Assembly (NCBI RefSeq): GCF_037975245.1
Contig: NC_092570.1
Coordinates: 4,684,001-4,748,000, forward strand
Source: Apostichopus japonicus
Lineage: Eukaryota > Echinodermata > Holothuroidea > Aspidochirotida > Stichopodidae
Reading direction: 5' to 3'
Length of the DNA stretch: 64,000 nucleotides
This document shows positions 36,560 to 60,500 of the stretch, one piece after another (within the stretch, counting starts at the first letter, position 1; each line of letters starts with the position of its first letter). Under the pieces are notes generated by a model. That model did not search any database and was not told the DNA's origin. It worked only from the letters and a program-made list of their open reading frames with translations. A program made the translations under genes and the position numbers.

Positions 36560-39500
36560 GTGATATCATTAGAATGGTTTGCCTATGGGAGGCAGGTGTT
36601 TGGCTGTTGCCCACATGTAACACATTGTAACAGGCCTATTTTACCATGCACTGTCATTATTAGCTGGCTCTTAGCCAAAGTTTGATTTGTTTGGTGTGGG
36701 GACAGGGGACGGGTGGGCACAAATGTTGACTGGTGTCTCCTCCCCTGTCAGAAATTTTTCCCTTTCGGTAAAGGGGCTCAGATGCAAAATGGTGCTATCA
36801 TTTCCATCAATGTAAACAACAATTGTTTAGTACAAGTTTTAACTGTGGCAAGTGTTTGTGAATGTGTTATTAAATGTAAGCCATTTGGAAGCCAGTCTGG
36901 AAAAAATTGTGGAGGGATATGTTGGTGTGTGTGCCTGTGTGTGTGGGGGGGGGGGGTGGGAGGGGGTGATGCAGCCAGACTGTTGTTTGTAAACTATATT
37001 TTGTGACTAGAAAATGGGAAGAAATATGAGGATCAAAAATAAATTTGGAGGCATTACAATGATGCAATACTCAGTAGTTGATTGATTAATTATCGACTAA
37101 TTATTAAATTAATGTCAAATAAAGGAGTAAGCTCCTTCATACATACAAGAATCTATGTGTTAAGATATTATATATGTGTTTACTTACAGTGAATGAGGTA
37201 ATGAAGTCTCTGGTGTAAAATACTACATGATACAGTGTATGTAAAACAATGAGAGCCAACTCTCATCTTCATTGCTTGTACCAATGCTGGGATCTAATAT
37301 ATTGCAATTTACTCACTTTATTTTGGTGAATTGTGCAATAACCTGTGATAGACTACAATAACAACTGCTTATGGTTTACGTTTACAGTTGAAAACTACTT
37401 CAACTCCCTGTAAAGGGATTTTATATGATGTTTTTATGGTAAGATCAAGTGACTTCATCAAAGTAAACAGCTATGTCATTTATGGCGCAGTCCTAATTGC
37501 GATCGTTAAGAAAAAAAACTGAATGCTATTTGATGCTTTGACCGTGTACCTACGACGGTACAAATTACTACAAAAATGAACTTATACAGATGCTAAATTT
37601 CAAAATTTTACATCTCAGCAATGGAATAAGATGGAACTAGTTGGATCAATGTGGTTCCTTTTATACTTGCTCTGTATTACATGTATTTTTTTTCTTTTCA
37701 ATTATAAGACTTTTGGTTTAGGCTCTTTAATTATATGATACCATACTGTAAAAGAGTGAATACAAAAAGATGCAGTGATGTGTTTATTACACATTTGACA
37801 TACTAAATGCTTTTTCTTTGTTTTGTTTTTTGTTTTTCTGAGATAATTATTGCTGACACTTATTAGCCCCTCTGGTAAGATTCCTGCTACATTGCTGTAT
37901 CATTCAACTAGTGTAACATCTTTTCCTGGTCTTTTGCATTTGGGCCACCACTCGCAAAACTACAAATAAACTCGATAAAATACTCAAAAAGAGAACAAAA
38001 TGTATCAATTTTTTGTTTATTTATTCCACTCAGTTTTGCAAATTATAATACAGTACATATACAACACATCATCTAACACTGAGATAAGTAGTAAAACTTA
38101 GTTTGTCTTTAGTTGCTGGACCTTAAGTGTTATGGTCATCTCACTTTATTTCTATCTTATTGAATGATACTTCAATTGGGTAGCTTAGAACCTAGATTCC
38201 ATCCAAGACACCCACAGACGAATGGAGTGCCCACCAATGACTAAAGCCCCCCCCCCTTATGGTTGGGGATAAGATCAGGAAAAGGGTTGGTCCTTTTGTT
38301 CGCTTTAGCACTATCAAACTTTGTCCGATTTTTTTGACAGCATAAATACATCAGTAACCTGTTAACCGAGCCCTTTCGGCATTTAACGTTCCAGATGTTT
38401 TGACAGTTTCCATTCATAATTTGTCAACAGACCGAAACAAAACATTTTAAGTTTAGCTTATCAATATAACATTGTCTGTAGTTCTTAAAGTATTAATCTG
38501 TAATTGAAAGACTACAGTATGAATATGCTCAGGTACATTGGCAGGAATACTTAAAGAAGAGGCCTTGGGTATTCTCGCTTCACCCTTCCCAAGCTCTCCA
38601 ATCTGACCAGAGGTTCCTCATTCTACCTCCCCCCCCCCTCCCCATTCCCCATCTCAGTCCCATTATCTAATTCGTTAAGAACAAATTTACTATCAGGGTG
38701 TGACATGAATATTCAGTAGAATAAAATTCGCTTCAGCTTCAGCATTTGTAATGACAATGAGTATAGGGACTGATATTGAACTGTGCCTTATGACAAACTT
38801 AAGAGACTAAATCCACCTTTAAGACAACACTTTTTCACCATAGCACCAAGACAAATATTCGACTTTAAAATCTTATCACAAACTGGTTTTCAAATTTGGA
38901 ATACATAATCACTCCAGCAATTAATTGTGAACAAATGTTTCACTCAAAATATAAAAAACAAACTTGGCAAAACTTTACAAAACATTACACATGTACATCT
39001 TAATAGTATTTAAGTATGAAGCAAAAGTTGATTTACCAGTCACTTTTCCGTCTATTCATAAACCCTTTCGGTTTACAGTTTTCTTTTACTTCCATTAGAG
39101 CGATGACATGACTCCATAGGTCTATGCAATGTATTTTACGGGTAACAATTTACCAAAGCACAACTAAAAATGCTGATTAGATAGTGGTCCGTGTACCGCA
39201 TTGCAAACACATCGTCTACATATACCACAAACTAGGGGCTTACTGTACTCTTGATATCCCTCTCCTCTCACCCCCCCCCCACACCCCCTCCCACACTTAC
39301 TCTCCTCATTATTGTATGTGCCGCCATTTAAACAATACGGCTTAACTAGGGAAAATGCAAACATTATGATGCATTCCCTAGAAATTTTAATAGATTTATT
39401 CAAAAGAGTCACCAACAATAGAACTTCTAATTATAACCCCCCCTCCCCTTCCCTGGTCCCCAACACACTCCCCTGGTCCCCAACACTCTCCAAGTTATTT

Positions 39501-39890
39501 TCCCTGTACTCATTATTTAGGAGCTGAAAACTGAAGTAAAACATCCAGTTAAGTTGTATGGCTCATGGCAGTTCTAAGAAGCAATTATCGGGACCCATTG
39601 AATTGCCCATCAACTTACATTTACGACAGTGAATGACTTTTAAAATCTTTGTAAAAATTGAGCTGCATTCTTTGAACAAAATGTCTTGGCAAGTATGTGG
39701 AAATACAGTATATACTATTGATATATCAGGAAAACTTTGTAACAATTTCATACATCAGAGTTGGTATTGTTGGTACCACGATTTTGGGAAATGTCTTTGC
39801 ATCGATTTTTTTCTTTTTTAATAATTTTTTACACGACTACAGAGTTTATTTAAAAAGAAAAAAATAACCTCACTGTAGTTTGTGGGATAA
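36560..39890. other. Intergenic, no gene seen
   Basis: Low-complexity runs: (AT)n near 36402-36420, a TG/G tract near 36925-36965, C-rich tracts near 38248, 38628 and 39270. No splice-bounded exon with family resemblance on either strand. Confidence 0.5.
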
Positions 39891-39897
39891 TTATTCA

Positions 39898-39907
39898 TTT
39901 ATTTATT
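39898..39907 (-). terminator. Overlapping poly(A) signals downstream of the alternative Rab6 exon
   Basis: TTTATTTATT on + gives two overlapping AATAAA hexamers on the - strand, about 200 bp beyond the TAA of the alternative Rab6 terminal exon. This placement supports that exon being the true end of a transcript. Confidence 0.5.
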
Positions 39908-40107
39908 TTTGAAAGTAAAGTAAGCAGAAGAGCAAACACAGCCTACAATATTATGAATGCATAGATTTGCACAAATACTTTCCATCTCTGACATACAAAG
40001 GCAATAGTCTTTTTTTTAATTTTAAATCTTTTTTTTTGATGCCAGCTCTTCATGAAGGATAGCGGTAGCGGCTTGGATGAGAATGAATTGTAACCAAGGA
40101 GACGAGG

Positions 40108-40178
40108 TTAACAGTAGCATCCCGCCTCCTCCTTCTGATAATCCTCATCCTGGTCTGGTTGTTGAAGGGTGATCGGTA
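40108..40178 (-). CDS. Candidate alternative terminal exon of Rab6
   Basis: On the - strand, an acceptor GTGGAAG precedes 71 nt that join in phase to Rab6 exon 6 (one carried base) and encode IPITLQQPDQDEDYQ, then KEEAGCYC and TAA. The CXC end is the double-geranylgeranylation motif of Rab proteins, and the LQQ(T/P)(E/D)Q(E/D) pattern matches the tail encoded by exon 7 at 45111-45178. The pyrimidine tract before the acceptor is weak (TTTCCC). Used in place of exon 7 it would give 210 aa. Transcript evidence is needed to tell whether it is functional, species-specific or a relic. Confidence 0.6.
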
Positions 40179-43100
40179 CTTCCACGGGAAATGTTGACGT
40201 GAGTTAAGGAACGAATGGCATTTTAAAATGATGACAAATGCAAAATGGATTCTAGTATGACAAAGAAATATAAACATTAAGTGTATCTCTGTTAATGATA
40301 TATCAAACAGGGGTGGGGGAAGGGACGAGGTGAGGAGGGGGATATTGATGACCTTAAGAGGGAGGGAGGGAGGGGGGTAGGAATTGTTTTTGGATTTGAA
40401 CTTGTGCCAAGTATTCCACAAAGAGAAACAAAATAATATGGGACTTTTCACATAAGATTGGATTTATTGGGTAAATGTTTGCCCTGTTATGGAATGACTA
40501 GATCACATAATGAGGCATCTGAACCCATTGGGATGTTTAATCAGCTCGAATTAAACTGTTTCAAGGTTGGTAAGAATAATTTATGAACAAAGCTCGTTGA
40601 AGAATATTACTATAATAATGTGGATGGGGGTGGCAGAGGCACAGATGATATCACAAAAACAAACACACAATACAACATGGTATAATGACAGACCAGAACA
40701 TGTTCAACAAAGAGCGATTTAATTTATACATTACTACTAGTGTTCTGTTACTTCAAAGGAAGCCAATTTGGATAACATGTGCTTGCAACTCAGGCTGTAG
40801 TCAGAAGAATTCAAAAGTAATTGGCAAGTGAACCATCTTCTAGAAATTAAACAGTTAATAATGGTAAAAAAATAAATATATATCACGCACTAATAGTTTA
40901 CCTTGGCCTGTGGCCAAATCCCATTCCTTATTCTTTTATTGGTGAATGGCATTTTACACTCCTGAAAATAGACCTGTATAATATGTATTGATATCAAAAT
41001 ATCATCCATGCCCTTTGTTGAGAAGGGCAGCAAATGTTGATTTTCATTCCAACCTTCAGTCTTTTCTACCTATCATGCATCCCTACCCATACCCTCCCAC
41101 ACCCATTTTCATCCTGTAATTATCAAGAAATAAATGAAAAAAAAAAGGCTAGACAAAAAGAAAGTTATTAATCCAAGATGATGTTAAAAAGAAAAAGAAC
41201 TAGAAATATTTACAATTTGCATTACAAACTTTTGTTTATTTCTCATAAATATGTTCATTTAATTGTTTTTGCTAACAATTTATTTGCTTTATATTGAAAC
41301 GAGCTTAGCTGATTGAAACAGGGTGGCAGTTTTTGACATTTCATATCTCTGTCACCAATATGTAACAAATTTTGAAGTAAGTGCTACAAACCAGCCAACA
41401 TCACTTTTCTATATCCACTGTAACATCTTTGTTTCCAATCAAAAATACAAAATGATTTATGCTAATGTACTATTTGAATAGATCATACTTCCCTTTTTTT
41501 GGTTGCTTGATATAAAAAAGAAAGTAGGAAAAAAAAAATAGAGAGAAAATATCATAAAGTTGCAACAAAAAAATAACTTCTGACTCAAGAAATGGGAAAT
41601 TAATTTCTGTCTTTGACAGGTAATCATTCCACTTAGATATTTGAAGAAAAAACAATCTTATATTTGAAGGAATATTTAAAATGCAACATAAAACAATGAT
41701 TTGTTTTGGTTTCTTGTTTTTAGTGCCAGATAAATTTCCTTGTTTTATCATTAAATAAAATATTCCTTCAAAGGTTTACTTGTACACTTTGTACGCTCGC
41801 CTTTACCCTGACCAATGTATTAGGTGTTTAATAAAAGAGTAAAAGTCCCCCTGTCCTCCCCCCCCCCCGCCCCAGAAAAAAATACTTCCGGTTACCCTGA
41901 ATTTGAAATGCCTCAGTGTCTAGAATCACAGACAAGAATAATTTGTAGGGCTGTAAAGGAGAGAGGACCGAGGTGTGTTGCTCAATGGATGAGGTGTAGG
42001 AGGCGGGTGTGATGGAAATAGGCTTAATTCATCATGAAATAAACATACCAAAACTGGAGACAAGGTTTGTTTTGGATTTTCTTGCAAACATTGATGCCAT
42101 CCTCATTTCTAACAAATTAATATGTGGAACTTTGTTTAGTGTGTTTGTGTGTGTGATTGGAGGGTGGGGGGGGGGGGGAGAGTTTTTTCATTTGAATAGA
42201 ATGAAAAGAAAGCAATTAATAGAAACTTGTACTAAGTTTTGCTCTGACTTTTGCTCTGACTGCTAAAATTATGGGCAATAAACTTGAGGACTTGATACGA
42301 TACTAATGGACATAATCAGGTGCATTGTTACGCCGGCAGAAGTTTGCAGCCCGTTCAAAGAAGGCTAGATACTAGACAAAGCTTTACGTCCCTACAACCA
42401 AGCATATCCTCCTTCAAAAAAATAAGTTATAACGAAAGTAATACTAATAAAAGATTAGCACTACAAAAAAAAAAATTCCGCTAGAATCGAGGGGGCTATG
42501 CAAAAATTGAAAGAACCAAAATAGGTAGCGAAACTGCCACAGTATGATCAAGATGATGAGTATTTATTGAAAGTTATTCAAAGTGATTTTCTAGTAGGAC
42601 AGAGAGAACCATCTGCCGATGGTGACAAAATTATTCAGTGGGGACTGCCTTGTTTAGTGGACATCACCATGGAAACTAGCAAACACTAACACTGTCACAA
42701 AATCATGAATAACAATCAAACATCTATTCCCAAACTTTTCAAAGAAATGCATAAAAGTTTGTTTGGATGAGAGTTTTGGAAAAGTTTGAGGCCATTTTAG
42801 AATATCTAGCAATGTTTGTGTTATTATGTAGTCCATTTATTAAGAACTGCCAAAACGAATCAATTTTAAAAATGTTTGATAGTTGGTGGGAGAGGACATA
42901 TGCTATAGGAATATGACTCTAGGAAAAGTCATGGACTTCCCAAACTTTGACAAGCAGGGACAAAATAGAACTACTGTAAATTGTATCATCTTGTGTTAAT
43001 ACCAAGCCTCCACCTTCACCTCCTTCTATTGGGTGCTTCTAACCATCAATGCAATCAATACATTATTCTCTTGCCTCATAAAATCCACTACTAAAGATTG

Positions 43101-45110
43101 ATGTCTACCACTTAATCAAGGGGAACTCAATGAACTTGTCTCGTCTGATTCAATCTCAATCGTGATCTCATTACCACAGGAAATTTCATTCCCTTCCCCT
43201 GTCTTTATTTCCTTCACTTTTAATTTCCTTTACACTGACATTTCAATAAACGATGCCAAGAAGTTAAGTTATAGCTAGAACATTTAAATTTATCTCCATT
43301 TTGACTGCTCTGATACAGAAAGTGTACATCGGCTACCGTTCGACGTTTCTTTGGCCCTTTTCACTTTTTTTTGTAAGAAAACGATGAATACGTGGCAGTT
43401 GATTATATCAAGATGCATATGTTTCGATTGATTTCATAGCTCAGGATATTGATTTTAATTTTCACTGATAAATCTTCTGCTCCCTTGATTTCTTACTGGT
43501 CCACAAGAGATATTCTGACATGTTAATATAATATCATAAAATATAAAACTTAGATACTAAATAAAGGGAAAAAGTATTTGACAAACTAATATGTAACAAT
43601 GTATGCAGAGGAGAAGCACATGAAGTACAATGATCTCACTTGCCATGTACGATAGCGTAACTTCTGTGCTCTATGTGTTGTAAGTGTACCTCTATTCATT
43701 CAACCCTGTCAGAGAGATACAAGAACTTTGTATCATGCACAACACTTTACCTGCTACAGACTCTGCATTACCTCCATTGATACTCCTGAACTGGCCAGTT
43801 TTATCATAAAACCTTCAAAAACCCTGACCTACTTACCACTTAAAAAAGAAATAAAAAAAATAGCTGTTTGTAAACATTTCATGACTGGAATATCCAAGTT
43901 TTCTGAGAGAAATTGAAATGTATGAGCTACACTAACCATTAAAAGCAGAGTGTATGTTAGAAGCCGACTAGGTTTAGCAGTGACATTGTCTAGAATGTGA
44001 TGGTCATTGTGCCTGACTATGTTGAGGAGGAATACACACCACAACATCAAAGGTACCAATCGAAAGTGGTGTGTTAACGGAAGCAATGATTCCGATAAGT
44101 TCCCACAGTTGAAATTTAGCTTACAGCAATATCTGTTTTTTTTAATTTAATTTAATGCACTAAGAATGTGTTTGTTTTATCTGAAACATCAATTACTTAA
44201 AGGTACAGAGTGTCGGTACTTGATCTAAAGGGTACCGCACTACACTTGATTATGTATCGTTCACTTTGAGCCTTGAAGTTGGAATAACTACACAGTATTC
44301 AGATCACAAAACCTGATGTCTGAGAGAGACAACAATGTTATTGCTTACAGCTTTGGCCCTAATGTTGATAAATGTAATTGTAAGTAGATTGCTGTGTTGC
44401 ACAATGACACTACTTTGCAAGTTTTCCTCACATTACTTGAGACCAGTTTTTGTACACTATGTCATTACTAGAGAAGTGTACCTAACAACACTTTGTCTGT
44501 GGCACTCATAATACTAGACAAGTGTACATAACAACACTTGATGTCTGTGGTAAGGAATGACATTACTAGACAAGTGTAACTAACAACACTTGATGTCTGT
44601 GGTATAGAATAGCATTACTAGACAAGTGTACCTAACAACACACTTTATGTCCATTGGTACACAACCATATTCGACAAGAGCACCTCGATAGGTCTTGACC
44701 CTTTGCGGCATACACTTAACGATAATCGGTGACCACCGCTCTTCACGCATCTGATATTTACACGTATACTTACGTCGACTGGTGAGTGTGGTCGATAACG
44801 CTCAAGATCTATGGTACACACTTACAACACTTTTTACTTAAACAAGTTCTCTTGCTGCCACGAGTCGACGGGAGTCGTAAACTTCCACCGACAGACTCCT
44901 GGCCATTTGATCCATGTATAGTCTTTAATACAGGAGCTGCATGCAGCACAGATGCTTACGGAAGTATATATTCCAAAAAATAGTCCTTTTCATATTTCTA
45001 GCAAAATTTACAAAGTCCAGTCAATGGTGGTGGTAGGACAGTAGGACGAACAGTGACAAAATGGAACCAGCCAATGAGAGTGCACCAGAGATATAGAGCG
45101 TTTTTGACAA
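40179..45110. other. Rab6 intron or 3' flank, no other gene seen
   Basis: If the distal Rab6 exon is used, this is intronic; if not, it is 3' UTR and intergenic. It contains G-rich and C-rich tracts (40310-40375, 41857-41872, 42165-42180) and a 52-bp tandem repeat at 44463-44665. TTTATT hexamers near 43204 and 42836 could serve as poly(A) signals for the proximal exon. Confidence 0.45.
44463..44665. repeat. 52-bp tandem repeat, four units
   Basis: TACTAGA(G/C)AAGTGTA recurs with TACTA at 44466, 44512, 44564 and 44616, followed by CTAACAACACTT and GTCTGTGG. Periods are 46, 52 and 52 bp. It lies just downstream of the proximal Rab6 terminal exon. Confidence 0.85.
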
Positions 45111-55668
<10,558 letters not shown>

Positions 55669-55717
55669 CAGGCGCGTATCCAGGGGGGGGGGGGTGTTGG
55701 GGGCGCGCCCCCCGGTT

Positions 55718-55838
55718 AAGGAAAAGAGGAGAGAAAAAAAGAGAAGAAAAAAGGGAAAAATTAAGAGGGGGGAAAAAGAAAAGGAGGAGAGGAAGGAAGG
55801 GAAAAGAAAAAGAAGAAAGAGAGAAAAAGAGGGAGTAA
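55718..55838. repeat. Polypurine tract of about 120 bp
   Basis: Nearly unbroken A/G on the + strand (mixed GAGA, GAAA and GGAAGG blocks) with a single TT interruption near 55762. The open + frame through it (Lys/Glu/Arg only) is compositional, not a gene. Confidence 0.9.
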
Positions 55839-56375
55839 AAGATAAACGCCAAGACCTCGGGAAGAGAAAAAGGAACAGTAATAATAACAGCGCTGATCCC
55901 TATTATATACACAGGGTAGCCAGTGACAGATCGAGGATTACGGAGGGGACGTACGCCTCACCCTACCCCTTACACCGACAACTCCATATTTGACGTTCCA
56001 TTTTTCCTCTCTCACTAATGTATCTATATATATACTATATATGGTCTATATCATAACGCGCGTGTGTGTGTATGGACGCCTTAACAATTGTACAATTGTG
56101 CTATGGAACCAACTGTGGCTGGTCTTGAACTCAACCGAGTCGTCGGGGAACATGACGCATGACGCCCCCCCCCCCGAGCAAATTTTCTTTATGATATCGC
56201 TAGTAATTTCAAAATAGACAATGATTAGATGCAACTTACAAGACATGGGAAATGTCATTTCCAGCTACACGCCTGTTCGAATTTGTAAAGCAAAGAGCAG
56301 ATATCACATCATATCAGTGACCATGAAAATGCATGTTCCATGATGAACAGCCTTAAAACTGTCTATGTGTGTAGT

Positions 56376-56819
56376 CAAAGGCGTAGGAGCCCAATTGGAT
56401 TTGGGGGCTGTAACGACTTGCCCGAAAATATATACAAAATTTTTCGCGCGCACCGCGCGCGTCCATAATGTTAATGTCAATATCATTTAGCAAACATCGC
56501 TCATTATATCGCATAGCATCGCATAGGTCCGTGAAAATTGCGCAGTATTCCGCCGGATGCTGATGTAAACAACGAAATGTCTTATGTAGAAAAAGCATAC
56601 AGGTCCAACTATGTCAAACCTCTCTTTTACAGCCAAGCTTAGAACTTTATTTTAATAACCAAGGAGATAATTTTTAAACTATTCATTTCCTTAAGTTACA
56701 TCATTGCTATTTATTTTTCTTTCAGAAGGTGCCCGACAAATTCTCAGCATATTGCCCGAATTTTCAGGGGGAAATTGGTTGGGGGGGGGGGAGGGGGCTG
56801 CAGCCACCGCCTCCGACGC
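56376..56819. mobile_element. Nested element with 13-bp target duplication
   Basis: CTATGTGTGTAGT at 56363-56375 recurs exactly at 56820-56832. Between the copies, the ends read CAAAGGCGTAGGAGCC and CACCGCCTCCGACGC, weakly inverted. GGCGTAGGARCC also ends the fragment near 18895, so this is a repeat family. No coding content. It sits inside the 55669-57505 element and is therefore younger. Confidence 0.75.
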
Positions 56820-57510
56820 CTATGTGTGTAGTGTTCGGTTTCGAAATATCTGATATCGGAAATATCTGGTATTTTTCATTTCCTTCAACGAAGTTTTATA
56901 ATAGCCGTTCTAAGAGGTTTTAATATTTTTACACCAATAAATTAACTGTGTCTAAATTTTCGAAAATTTCCTGACCAACATTCTTCATCATACTTCCTTC
57001 TACTAGTGCAATTTTGACCTGTCTGTTAGGGGTTGAAGGAGGTTTTTCTATATTGGTTGTCCATAGATTGAATTTTGTGCATCATTATGGGTATGTTTTG
57101 AAGTAATTTTATTCACGAGAAATGTGAATTTTCAAATTCTGAACAAATAATGGGCTTAAAACCTTGAAAAATGGGGCTTTCGGATATTGTGGGCCGTGAC
57201 ATAGAATCACCTACAAAGGCAATGAATGATCCACAGGACATGCAATGAGGTCGAACATGATGTGTAACTGGTGACAATCTTCCACAAGGTTATGGATGGA
57301 AAAAAAAACTATTGGGAACTACTTGGTTCTCAGGCAAAAATGTACATCTGGTTGGTCATTTTCAAGCCCAAGAAGTGCCATTTCCGGTGATCTGGGGGTA
57401 TCAAAACCAGAAATTTTCTTGTGCGCTCCGCGCCAACCGATGGTGGCGCTCCGCTTAGATAGTAATTCGCGCCCCCCGGGTTAAAAAATCCTGGATATGC
57501 CCCTGCTATT

Positions 57511-60500
57511 ACTCATCAAATATAACTTATTTCATTAATGCTTTGTTCATCAGTTGACCTTTCTCATCAGTTCCATGATTCCTTTTTTTTTTGCCGTACT
57601 GGGTGTTTACCAAGTGAAGGAGCAGAGAAGGGGGAGGGGGGTGGTAGTCTGGGCGGACCAGTTCCTCTCTGGGCTTCTATTCCATTCCCATACAAGGATT
57701 GTTGCTTCAATTATGAGGAATACATTGAGGGTTAGCAGCCTGTATAAATCCAAAACTCCTAATTGACAGAGGAAATGCTAATAAATTTCCAATTGTGTTA
57801 ACTTCATGAATTAATGACAAATCCAAAAATTCAAAGAGACACAAAATAAAAGACAAAAACAAACCCCAAATCTGCAGCTGATAATCATTTATTGTGTAAA
57901 CAAACAATTCTTCGTTTTTCAAGGGCACTTATAAAGACAACATTTGTAAAAAGGTTTCCTTGGAGAAGGTAACTTTTTTGTTTTATTTTTTCTTCTTCTT
58001 CTTCTTTTTCTTCTTCCTCTTCTTCTTCTTATTCATCTTCTTTTCTTACTAAATCTTCTTTTGATCACGAAATATCTTTCCCTCTCTCTCTGGAATACAT
58101 TTCATACAGATTCAGTTATAGATATCAAAATCTTTGCTAAAAGAGACAAATCCTAATCAATGAGAATTGCTAAGGAGATACACTACCACACACACCAATG
58201 TATTTAAATAAGTTACAAGACATAAAAGTTACCTTTGGTCATTTTCATATTTTTTTTTCTTCATGTTCCTTCTTCATCACTCATCCTTTCATCATTTGCT
58301 CACTCACTCTAAAGTTTTAAAACTGTACAAATAGGCAAGAAAGCTGAGAACTCGAGAACCATTTTTGAAAAACAAGACCCTTCTCACAGAGTCATCGTGT
58401 ACTGTATCTCTGACAACTTTTGTCTCAAACTTAACCAAAAGAGACACATAGAGAGACAGAGAGAGCAACATGGAAAATGTCACCAAAAAAAGCGAGAAAA
58501 AAATTAGGAAAAAAAAAAAGGCGAGGCACATCATTAAAGAGACAGAGGTATCGGACTGGACTGAATGCTATTTTGATAATGACCCGTAGCACGAAGGAAA
58601 CTAATTGTAGATTTTTTTTTGGAAAAAGAAACTATGTAACTTTACAGTGGAATTAAAAAGACCTCTAAAATGTCTGGAGGATACATTGGAAGGAAAATTT
58701 GAGCAGTCTACAAAAAGTTGCTTCTGCCTGCCTATACAGAGCCAGAATTGTAATCTGTATTAACTACCGTCATAAATTGCACCTTTCAAAATACGCTTAG
58801 GATGGCAGATTTTCACACGAGTAAAAAAACGCCTCAGATCATTAATTAAGATAAAACTGGTATTTACTTAGCAAACAAAATGTAGTACAAACGAGTGTCG
58901 GCCGAAAGTAATATGAAAAGAAATTGCTTTCGAGAAGAAAAGTTCAAACACATATCGTCTCTCACTGGGTTAAAGCTGAGCAATCATCTTTTGTATGACC
59001 TCTCCCTGCCCTCCCTCTTCTCCCACCCCAAGAACCCTGCCTGCCCTCCCTCTCCGAATAGTCCATTTCACCGGCCAAATTTTTTTTCTTAAAATCTGAA
59101 ATGCACAACTTCCGACAAAGTTTTTCGGACCGACTGAGCTTTGTTTTAGCCCAGAACTTGAACCAAAGAAGAGGATGGAATGTGCCACTGATGCGCTTTG
59201 GTTTCTAAGAATACACAACTTGTCGTTTATATGAAAGACCATGTTCGTAGCTGATATGATATAATACACTTCTGAGCTTCCAAATCAAACAAATACACAC
59301 ACAAGAACTTAATTTAAGATGGATATTATTACTGGTGTTAATTTGATAAAAAAAATTCTTAAGAACACCAAAATGTTTCATTTACCTAAACAGATCTCAA
59401 AACCAGTTTGTCGTAACGGTTTTAAGTACACAACAGATTGCAACATGCCATGGTAGGTTACGTTTTCTCTCTAATCACTTCAAACATATTCTAGAGTTTC
59501 CATTCCACTTGAGGAAAAATAAGGGAAAAAAGATAAAGGACTAGCCTTTGTTGAGTTAAGGCATTTTGTGTGTGACGATAAGCGTAATTGACGATCTAGA
59601 GTAGATGTCTATAATTTTTAAAAATTTACAGACATAGATATAATTGGTCATCCCCACGAGAGATGCTTCAACATCGTAAATTCATTCTCTTGTTGAAGAC
59701 GACTACAAAACTAAATACTTTCAAGAGGAAATAAATTAGCCTCTAATTACAAAATGGACGAACGGTTACTTAATAACACGAAGGAAAAAAACAAAACGAA
59801 ATCGACCATGACAAGATGCAAACGTGTCAAAACTTGAAAAAAAAAAAAAAAAATATCTCTTAAAAATGGGAGACAGTAATCGTCTCTCCATACTATATCT
59901 AGAGAAGTTCCAGGTAAGATCAACGATGCATCAGTTTGGCGGTACGCTCTTCAGTGACATGCACCATAATAATTGTATTGCACCAAACAATATCCAACAC
60001 CAAGACCTCTAATGTTTAAAATTTAGTGGCTGTAGAAAAAAAAAAATCACACACATTCTAATGTGAAACACATTTGTATAAGAAAGCTCAGTTTTTTACA
60101 ACATGCAAAAACCATATCAGCACATGGGTCTTAAAAAACAAAATTATCATAAAAAGTTTTCATTTACTGCCCAAAAGTATCAAATCTCATTTTTTTTTTT
60201 ATATAAGAAGTTGATATCTAGTATTTTTTCCTTTTTTTTTATGATTAGAATAATACAGAGTCAAGGAAGAAGTGCATCTCAGGGGATTCGTAAAATGTTA
60301 ATTCCATTGAAAGTCTTTGATCCTTAATTACTCGATACCAGACGATGGGTCTTCAGAAGTACAAAATATGAATATTCATGTCTTACATATATATCATTAA
60401 AACATGCAGCCAGTTAGGAAAATGTGCTGATACCACACTCTATACTTTACTATCATGCATTCAAAGCACAGATATAACGAGAGCCTAAACTTTATCTGAT

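Larger units (their letters stand above)
55669..57505. mobile_element. Composite non-autonomous DNA element, CAGGSGC termini
   Basis: Left terminus CAGGCGCGTATCCAGG (55669-55684) and right terminus CCTGGATATGCCCCTG (57490-57505) are inverted with 13 of 16 positions matching. CTATT flanks both ends (55664-55668 and 57506-57510), a possible 5-bp target duplication. CGCGCCCCCCGG motifs lie just inside both ends in direct orientation. No transposase is visible. A second element (56376-56819) and a long polypurine tract lie inside. Confidence 0.7.

Noticed and set aside
40050-40451. 133-residue minus-strand open frame
   Set aside because: It covers the alternative Rab6 exon in a different frame; the frame joining Rab6 exon 6 gives a CXC tail and is preferred.
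55694-55993. 99-residue Lys/Glu/Arg-rich open frame
   Set aside because: It results from the polypurine tract in a transposable element.
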